A DNA stretch of 64,000 nt from Pseudopyrenochaeta lycopersici (Eukaryota > Ascomycota > Dothideomycetes > Pleosporales > Pseudopyrenochaetaceae). The stretch is taken from the NCBI GenBank assembly GCA_003313425.1, contig NHZP01000021.1:62001-126000 (forward strand), given 5' to 3'. The notes below the pieces were generated by a model, which saw only the letters and a program-made list of their open reading frames with translations, did no database searches and was not told where the DNA came from. This document shows, one piece after another, positions 56,495 through 64,000 of this stretch. Every line of letters begins with the position of its first letter. The stretch's first letter is position 1. Made by a program: the position numbers and the translations under genes.

Positions 56495-59422
56495 ATGTCG
56501 AGAGTGCCAGCTGCACTGTGGCAGAATCTTATCGCTGTCCAAGTGTACGGCGCGAATACTGGGGTTGGCAAAACAGTCTTTTCAACGCTCCTTGGTGCGC
56601 ATTTTACTAAAAGAGCGGGCAACTCAAAATGGCAAGTGCAGTACATCAAGCCTGTATCTACAGGTCCTACAAACGAAGCCGATGATGCGTGAGTTTTTGG
56701 CAAGGAAATTGGTAGAAATCGTGCTGATACGATGACAGCTATGTGTGGAGGCATACTAGGCAACCTGTGACAACGCTGTTCCAATTCAAGGAGCCTGTAA
56801 GCCCACATATTGCCGCTCGTGGTGCAAAGCACATTGTCTGTATTCCTACTACCTCGTTTTGAAATCAAGGGTTGATGTATTGTAGCCTAGCGATGAGCAT
56901 CTCAACCACCTGCTCTTTACTCACCTTAAAGGAAGTGCCAAAGCCTCAGGACTCACGAGTATGGGTATTGCACTTGTTGAAACTGCCGGTGGCGTACTCT
57001 CTCCAGGTCAGATTTGTTCTAAACTATGTCATTATGATATAAAATTTCTTACTTCTTTACAGGTCCCTCTGGTACTCCACAAGCGGATATATTCCGTCCA
57101 ATGCGATTGCCAACTATCCTGGTAGGCGATCATCGACTTGGTGGTATTGCCTCCACGATCTCAGCCGCCGAGTCGCTCATCATGCGGGGTTACGATATCG
57201 ACGCCGTAGTGTGCTTTGACGACAAGAGCAAATATGAAAACGCGACCTATTTGAAGACATACTTCAAGAAGATGGGTATTATGACATTCGATGTGCCTTG
57301 GATTCCAGATCTGGAAGGCGTCGGGGAGCAAGAAGGGGCTGATAGAATGAGGAATTATTATACGACTGAAAGCCGAACTGGAAACACCTTCAAAATCGCG
57401 GATCGGATCATTGATCGACATACCGAGCGTTTAGGAAAGATTGAAAATAGTACGTGATGTCCCAATCCTTGTGGTAAAATTGTCTTAATTCCCGCTGGAG
57501 TACTTCGCGGAATTTCGCTGGGGTCAAATAGTGCTTGGAGGATCGGCAGCCTCTGGCTAACTATATTGCTGTGACAACATGGATATCTTACTGACTAGAC
57601 TATGTGTGCAGTAGCATTACGCACGAATAAACTCATCTGGCATCCGTTCACGCAGCACAAGCATATTGCGGACACCGACGACATTCTAGTCTTTGACTCT
57701 GCATACGGAGACTATTTCCAAGCCAAGCAGACGCCGAAAACGCATCAAGACATCAAATACGAGGCTGATACACCAATTTTGTTTCCGGCATTTGATGGAT
57801 CCGCTTCCTGGTGGACACAAGGTCTTTTTCATCTTCTTGGGGTCTAGTATCAAGAGCTAATAGCTACAGGCCTCGGTCACGGCAATCCAACACTTGCACT
57901 TGCAGCAGCATATGCTGCGGGACGCTATGGGCACGTTATGTTTGCTGGAGCCACACACGAACCCGCATTGACGCTCGCTGAACAGCTCCTCAAAGGCCTG
58001 GGCAACCCTCGTCTAAAGAAGGTTTTCTATACAGATAACGGAAGCACTGCCACGGAAGTAGGGATCAAAATGGGAATCCGAGCTGCTTGCAAGCGCTACG
58101 AGTGGGACGGTGGGAAAGAAGAGATTGGTGTCATTGGCTTGAGCGGCTCTTATCATGGAGATACTATTGGTGCAATGGATGCGTCAGAGCCCTGCGTTTT
58201 CAATCAAAAGGTCGATTGGTACCGTGGACGTGGATTCTGGTTCAAGTACCCGTCCGTCAAGATAAGGAAGGGACGCTGGGTCATAGAACCACCGATTGGC
58301 ATGGAAGACGAATTTGGTCCCGCACAGTATTTCGAGCACGCTCAGGATATTTTCAATCTCGAGAGTAGAGGGATGTCACCAAGTTACGAGGCGTACATTA
58401 AGAAGACTTTGGATAAGCTTGTTGGGGAGCAGGGTAGGAAGTTTGGCGCCCTGATCATGGAGCCAGTGATCCTTGGTGCAGGAGGTATGATATTCGTGGA
58501 CCCACTCTTCCAGCAGAGCCTTGTCCGCGTTGTGCGCCAATACCACTTCTCAACTCCTTCTGGGATTGCTTTGCCGCAGAATATAGACGAGCACGCCTGG
58601 ACTGGCCTACCCATTATATTTGATGAAGTTTTCACGGGTTTATACCGGCTTGGTCGCTTTTCTTCGGCATCCTTCCTCAACGTATATCCTGATATTAGCG
58701 TCCATGCCAAGCTGCTCACTGGTGGCTTGCTTCCACTCTCTATCACAGCTGCTAGTGAGTCTATTTTCCAAGCATTCTGGGGCGACGAAAAGTCAGAGGC
58801 GCTATTGCATGGGCATAGCTATACGGCGCATCCAATTGGCTGCCATGTAGCGAATGTGAGTCTACAGACCATGGCGGAACTCCAGGGTAGCGACGCATGG
58901 AGAAAATTTAAGAAGGACTGGGAAGGCTCTGAGCCAGCGCCGACAACAGGCAAGTGGAGCAGGAGTGCCACTGACGATCAGACTCGACGGGAGAAAGAGG
59001 CTTGGAGTATGTGGTCACAGAATTTTGTCCTTAGTCTCTCCAAACACAAGCGCATCGACCATGTAAACGCGTTGGGCTCCGTTCTGGCTGTATCGCTAAA
59101 GGATAACTCTACGTCCGGTGAGTTTAACTTTCCCGCACTGTGTGATTTCAATGTAGCCATAAGGGTTTTTCTTCGCCTCACAAGCTGTTTTGGTCTAACA
59201 TGTCTCAAAGGATACTCATCATCCGCGGCCATAAGCTTTCGCGATGCTCTCTTGAACAAAATCACAGATACGAAAGTTCAGATCCACTCCCGTGTCCTGG
59301 GAAATGTGATCTACCTCATGGCGAGCATGACTACGAAACCGGAACATTTGGCGGCTGTCGAGGCAGCTTTCGTGGAGAAATTAGGTATGAGTAGCATTGA
59401 GCCAGCTGAGGAGTCTCTCTGA
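56495..59422 (+). CDS. bioDA: Bifunctional dethiobiotin synthetase / DAPA aminotransferase (BIO3-BIO1 type)
   Basis: Covers the two middle steps of biotin synthesis. Seven exons: 56495-56688, 56739-56835, 56886-57006, 57063-57449, 57612-57821, 57870-59117, 59211-59422; product 822 aa, all junctions in frame. The N-terminal BioD part has the P-loop GANTGVGKT (residues 19-27), QYIKPVSTGP, VETAGGVLSPGPSG and LVGDHRLGGIASTI. A short linker leads to the BioA part (from ~310): LIWHPFTQHK, WWTQGLGHGNP, GSYHGDTIGAMD, LPIIFDEVFTGLYRLGR and PLP lysine K617 in HAKLLTGG. Intron 2 (GTCTGT donor) and intron 4 (162 nt) are less canonical than the others; the last intron (93 nt, GTGAGT..CAAAG) is a multiple of three without stops, so unspliced mRNA would stay open but carry 31 extra residues. 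It lies within the biotin cluster next to bioF. Confidence 0.95.
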
Positions 59423-60919
59423 GAAGCATGAGAGAAAATAGCAAGGAATGTAGCAGTAGCTTTACTGGTAGATGACGTCCTATAGAAAAGTTAGAGTTTC
59501 CTCCTCAGTCAATAGCGAATGCTGCGTCTCGAATATCGATCTCAACACATAGCAACATTGGGAATGTGGGGTTTCAGATGAAGAAAATACTTGCAGCCTT
59601 CTCTTAACGATTGCAACAAAAGCTCCCGGTAACGCCTGCCAGGTATGAGAACCTTCCGTGTGGCTGCCACCACTCCTTGACTCTTCAACTCTATTCGACG
59701 CCTCATTTTCCTACTGCTTCTATTTGATAAGAATCTGGCTTCATTATGCCACAGTTCAAGATGAACGCCCTCAGTCTCCTTGTTGATTTTGTGGCTCATG
59801 GGAGTAATTCCGATATTATGAACACAACCAAGGATAACAGTGGGAATCGCGGGGCCGCCTCACTAGCTCCATGTATCGGATCTAGCTTGAAATACAAACG
59901 GATGTTTGCTGCTCTTTTGCTGATACACCGCATTGTTCAACAAGTTGCGCGAACGACTAGGCTGGATCCAGTGTTTCCACGAGACGAGAACACAACCTTA
60001 TACAGATCCGCTTTTATGGAAAGAGTACCTGGTAGCTAATAGCCTTCAAGCAAAGACAGGGCAAGATGCGGCACAATGCATTTGACGCACATCCTCAGTT
60101 TCCTCAAACCTAATAGGCCCTGCAGGTCATCGGCTAATAGCCGCAGGACAAACCAGGCTTTGCTTGTGAACCTGTTTGGCATATTGACCTTCAAACATCT
60201 GTACCTGCATTTATGTTCGTCCATGTTCGATTTACTACGCTTTTGGCTGTGTGCTTACTGTCTTCCCAAAGCTTTAGGATCCGAAGAAAGCTTACTTCAT
60301 ACCACTACACCCAGGGACTACCTGGTACTTTGGCCTCACATGATATATTGAGATGCAAGATTCTACGCAAAGACGGGATATTCTGTTGCCCATACCCATA
60401 GCACAGTTACTGCGTGGCTAAGGATTGCGTGCTGATAGATCTAATGGTCCCTTCGAATTTGAACGAAACTAAATATAGTGACATAGCGGCGAGAGAATAT
60501 GATGGACGGGTGCCGGAGCAAGGCAGGAGTATCTCATGATGGAGCAGTTTGCCTCTGCTTGATAGCTCTGGATTGATCTCTTTGCCAGTTGCAAATGTAT
60601 CAACTTTCAGGGCAGCATTGAGCCTCTTACAACGATTTCGAATAGCTGGTAAAAGCCCAAAGAGACACTGAAGAAACGCAGTAATAGCTCTGAGTAAGTC
60701 CGCTAAATCGGCTACACAGAGAGAGAGAGGTAGACAAATTCGTGTAGGAATCTTTAGATACATTATAGTACGCAACTCTCCCAATCTTCGAGCATATATT
60801 TTTACCCATCTAGACAACAGTTCCAACCTGAGCAATAGGACTTCTGCAAATTAACCACCGATGTTGTTTCCATTGCACACCCTGCTCTTGCCAATGTGCT
60901 TTCGAATTTTCCAATCTTA
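59423..60919. other. 1.5-kb spacer between bioDA and caleosin
   Basis: No supportable gene. A minus-strand frame at 60407-60835 (142 aa) and small plus-strand frames have no family features. The region must contain the 3' ends of the converging bioDA and caleosin genes. Confidence 0.45.
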
Positions 60920-61902
60920 CTACCCTTTTGCGCGGCTCTCGGCAAGTCTTGAGAAGATGGTACCGTCGTATACACCAAGTACATCTGCCTTGCGCATTTT
61001 CCCGTCTTGCGGCCAAAGTAATGTATACATCGCAATCCCTTCTAAAGATCAGTTGCGAAATTTCACGGACAGAATCCACCACAGAATGACTTACATTCTA
61101 AACCCCCTGCAAACCAGCCAAACCAGTCGTTTGCGCAGCATTGACCTCGCCACACTTCGTATACAGTCCGCCATGTCAAGTAATCTTTGCCATCGGCGTA
61201 TTTCGTAAAAATGGCTTCAAAACGCTGCATGTCGAGCTCAGCGTCCATGTCATAGGCGCCTGTAGTGCTTCCATGCCTGTTGCAATTGATGTTGTTGAGG
61301 TTGATGGCGAATAGCGGGTGCGGAAGCCAGCTTGTTTGAGTGCCGTATGAGGAACATATAGCCATGCTGATCGCTGCCCACAAGCAGAGTGAAATATTGA
61401 AGCCCAATCTTCGGAAACCAACGAAAATATCCCACGGGTAGACTAAGCCATCTTGATCGGTATCCCAGAAGTCACAGTGGCGTCGGAGAGCACTGCGTTT
61501 GGTGTTCGAATTGCGTTGGCTGTGATGAGATCCTGTAGATCCTGTAGATCCTGTAGATCCTGTAGATCCTGTAGGGGTTTCTGGTTGCAGGGTCGTAGGA
61601 GAAGTCGAAGAATTGTTTTTGTCATCCTTTTTCCTCTTTATAGGATTGGTTTGCAGGTAACTTTCACTTGAAATGCCATAGCAAATGTCACCCACCCCCG
61701 CTATCCAACTTGTCGACTTCGTTGGATCAGACTCGCTATTCTCGTCTACCAAAGTCTTGTCGGGAGCTGATCTTGAACTTTCGCGTGATCTTTCATCGTG
61801 GTATTCTATTTCAGCTACTTCTGCGGACTTAGTGGCACACGCAGTCGGGTTGTTTTTAGCCGAAGGCCTCTTTGGGGATAGAAGTTCAATTTGTATTGCC
61901 AT
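60920..61902 (-). CDS. Caleosin / fungal peroxygenase-like lipid-droplet protein
   Basis: Exon 1 61095-61902 and exon 2 60920-61038 with a 56-nt intron (GTAAGT..AGAAG) give 308 aa. The second exon restores the conserved ending LLWPQDGKMRKADVLGVYDGTIF. Caleosin features: LRRHCDFWD with the heme-linked His142, a single EF-hand D147-T-D149-Q-D151-G (calcium), the proline-knot-adjacent PWDIFVGFRRLGFN, a central hydrophobic stretch (LCLWAAISMAICSSYG), and NRHGSTTGAYD with the second conserved His210. Caleosins bind lipid droplets or ER and act as calcium-dependent, heme-containing peroxygenases on fatty-acid hydroperoxides. The first ~135 residues are an extra low-complexity Ser/Thr/Lys-rich region carrying five TGS repeats. 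The ATG at 61902 is the first in frame. Confidence 0.92.
61529..61573 (+). repeat. Five 9-bp tandem repeats coding (Thr-Gly-Ser)5 in the caleosin N-terminus
   Basis: The unit GATCCTGTA repeats five times exactly, in frame with the minus-strand caleosin where it encodes Thr-Gly-Ser units at residues 111-125. Perfect identity between units suggests recent slippage and probable length polymorphism. Confidence 0.9.
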
Positions 61903-64000
61903 TGTGAGATCTAATGTAGAGCGAGACACAATACTATTTCATGTTGATAAAAGTTCTTACGGCACTTATTCGTCTCTACAGGTCCCATTTGACACAACGT
62001 ACAAATGACCAGAATCTGACGTATGTCTTGGCGCAGGTTCCAGCATGGTTTCTCGCGTATCTTGTTAATCCCTGTCTTTGTTGGAGGCTGAATCTTTTGT
62101 TCTGCGGTTCCTGTTCTGGCCTAGATTTACCGCCGTCAAAGCCGAAAGCGGATATCGGCAGGGCATTGCCCGGAAATCTTATAGAGCAAGCCCCTTTGCG
62201 TTGCTCAAAATATTCCTTGTGCCCGACTTGAGTCTTTTTTGAAACACGGTACCTAGGAGGATAAATTTGAGTTATTCTAAGCCATTAAGCAAATCACAGT
62301 GTTAAACTCAAGTGTAGAGAGGCCCACCTAATTATGTGGTAAGATTCGACTTTCAGGCAAATTAGCGACCACTGGGGATTCCGAAGCATAACCTGAGTTC
62401 GATCAATGCAAACAAACAAAGTATACTTCGTCAATGTAATTATTAGTGACAATACATTAGAATATCTCTAAGCTACTTGGACAAAGTTGATAAGAACTAA
62501 TGTTCGAATCTACTAGGTAATCCTGTAGAAAAGCGCCAGTCTTGTCGCAAACCATGTCTCGCAAGACTGGCTGGCCGTGTGATAGAACATACACCTTTGT
62601 AAATGAAACAGACTCGATAATCAGCATCAAGAGTCCGATAGTACGGTAAGTTTGACAATATTCTTGGACTAGCAATTCCCGGGTCACAGAGTTAGTCTTT
62701 GCGAAGATGTATAACTCATGGAATAGGGCCTCGGGGCTTTGCAATCAGGGTTTCGATGTGTGAGAGCTTTGCCTTGATGTCGACAGGGTATGGCAATCGC
62801 TCCAATCTCGTTTGAGGCACAATCATAGACCGCCAGTTGCGGCACAGTAGGGTTATTTTCTATAGAATATGTGGCTTGGTGGCAGCTAGTGAATGCTTTG
62901 GAGGGGGTGGGACCGTGGGTGAAGTTCTAGATATGTTGAGTGGTCGCAAAGCTTTACCGTAAACTGTGAGCACACCCAAACGCATTGGATCCAAGTAAGA
63001 ATGCCCTTGCTTTTGTCAAGAGTCTAATCAACTTCTGCTTCCATAAGCTGAAGTAGTTATAGCAGTCTGATATACTTTGAGAAGTGTGGCTGGTACCTTC
63101 GAAAATTGGAGTGGCTTGATCATCTTGTAATTTACTGATTAATGACCAGGAGCAACCATGAAAACTAAACAAGATCTTGAAAAGATGCTGTTATAGCTTT
63201 TTGGGCAGTGATGTGTTCACTTCCATCTGAAAAGACTTGCTAGATATGGTCTGCGATTAACGGGTTTGCAACACTGTCTGACGGGCGGTTTTCGTATCAA
63301 CGTGTCTTCTTTTTTTGGGTTAGAAGATTTGAGACAGCGGATTCGAGCTCCGAGGCGTCGACTTAACTTTTATTAGGGATGCTTTTGCTCTCCTTACAAA
63401 CAGGTTCAGCATTAAGCATCTTTGTCTCCAACTAACCACATGAAACCTTGCATACGAAAGTCCACTTCTTAGACACATGCGCCAAATTTTATGTTGACCC
63501 TTGGGCCAGTCTTTACGATTCTATGCGCCTACACATCCGTGGCACCAATTGGCGATGCTTCTGAAGAGCCCAGTGAGGAACCCAGATTTGCGGCGACATG
63601 AAAATCTTATGGGCTTTGCTTGGCTTGACCAAACTATTTTAAAACAAAGATACATATTGTAGTAGTGCTGGGAGTTTCAGAAAACTGTATTGCATTTTTG
63701 TGTCCGTTGCAACACTACAGATCTTGAATTGAACGGGTTTTCATATGTAAAGACAAGGCAAGATAGCAAATAAATTATAGCATCTTCATGATGATGTGTT
63801 TAAATATGGGCCTACTTCACCAGTATTACCAATTCATCAATTTCGAACATCCAAAATGTCGTGTACGTGAATGAAGGAGCAAACGCATTGAACCGGCCCC
63901 CCCAACACGTTATGATGAACAGTAGCAGAATACATCTCTCTGTATTTTCTCAAAAGCGATCTGAGGAAAATTAAATAACGATGTGGCGATTGCAATATCA
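61903..64000. other. 2.1-kb region with no gene seen
   Basis: It contains the caleosin promoter near 61903. Short frames (e.g. 62457-62744 and 62954-63172 on the minus strand) start at alternative codons or lack features. A partial gene entering from the right edge could not be recognised. Confidence 0.4.

Noticed and set aside
60407..60835. 142-aa minus-strand ORF
   Set aside because: Random-looking composition without motifs; the first residues depend on an unproven start and it sits in the 3' spacer of two converging genes.
61529..61573. Short direct repeats resembling a CRISPR or minisatellite array
   Set aside because: Units are 9 bp with no spacers and lie in frame in the caleosin gene, so they are a coding repeat.

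Overview
The window is genomic DNA from a filamentous ascomycete (Pezizomycotina; a dothideomycete-like species is my guess, not shown). The evidence is many short GT-AG introns of about 48-100 nt with CTNA-type branch points, CT/CA-rich leaders, a fungal iron-regulator GATA factor with its cysteine-rich centre, a fused fungal dethiobiotin synthetase/DAPA aminotransferase, and GPI-anchored wall enzymes. I found no prokaryotic operons, CRISPR array, insertion sequence, intact transposon or convincing tRNA. All exon boundaries are read by eye from splice motifs and protein continuity; every multi-exon model given closes in frame.

Layout. 0-3.4 kb (-): 5' half of a PAG1/Tao3/Furry morphogenesis scaffold, cut by the window edge. 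4.9-7.1 kb (+): NADPH-cytochrome P450 reductase with a GC-AG intron. 7.1-10.4 kb: long non-coding stretch leading into an RBMS/MSSP-like two-RRM protein (10.4-12.4 kb, +). 13.4-18.1 kb: divergent pair RIO2 kinase (-) and proteasome subunit RPN1 (+). 19.5-21.2 kb (-): SreA-type iron GATA repressor with a perfect ATCTGATAA site upstream. 22.7-23.6 kb (-): five-exon Tvp15/COPI-associated membrane protein. 23.6-26.5 kb: gene-poor. 26.5-27.6 kb (-): eIF2B alpha. 28.4-35.4 kb: small orphan ORFs, a RapZ-C-domain protein (30.5 kb, +) and a TDT/SLAC1-type transporter (31.7-33.1 kb, +). 35.4-37.8 kb: AT-rich and gene-poor. 37.8-39.3 kb (+): SNG1/DUF3533 membrane protein. 40.2-42.0 kb (-): GPI-anchored GH79 enzyme. 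42.9-45.0 kb (-): a badly broken VWA-domain gene. 46.2 kb (-): small one-TM protein. 48.6-49.7 kb (-): GPI-anchored GH17 glucanase. 50.6-52.9 kb (-): gamma-tubulin complex component GCP4. 53.2-59.4 kb: complete late biotin pathway. 60.9-61.9 kb (-): caleosin/peroxygenase. 61.9-64 kb: no gene seen.

The clearest functional unit is the biotin cluster: KAPA synthase (bioF, -), fused dethiobiotin synthetase/DAPA aminotransferase (bioDA, +) and biotin synthase (+) lie side by side and together cover pimeloyl-CoA to biotin. KAPA synthase ends in Ala-Arg-Leu, a peroxisomal PTS1 tripeptide, and biotin synthase has a mitochondrial-type leader, so the sequence itself suggests a pathway split between compartments. 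The other genes are mostly housekeeping loci separated by AT-rich, gene-poor spacers. The most unusual items are the RapZ-C-like protein in a eukaryote, the VWA pseudogene, the 15-nt microexon and the GC-AG intron.
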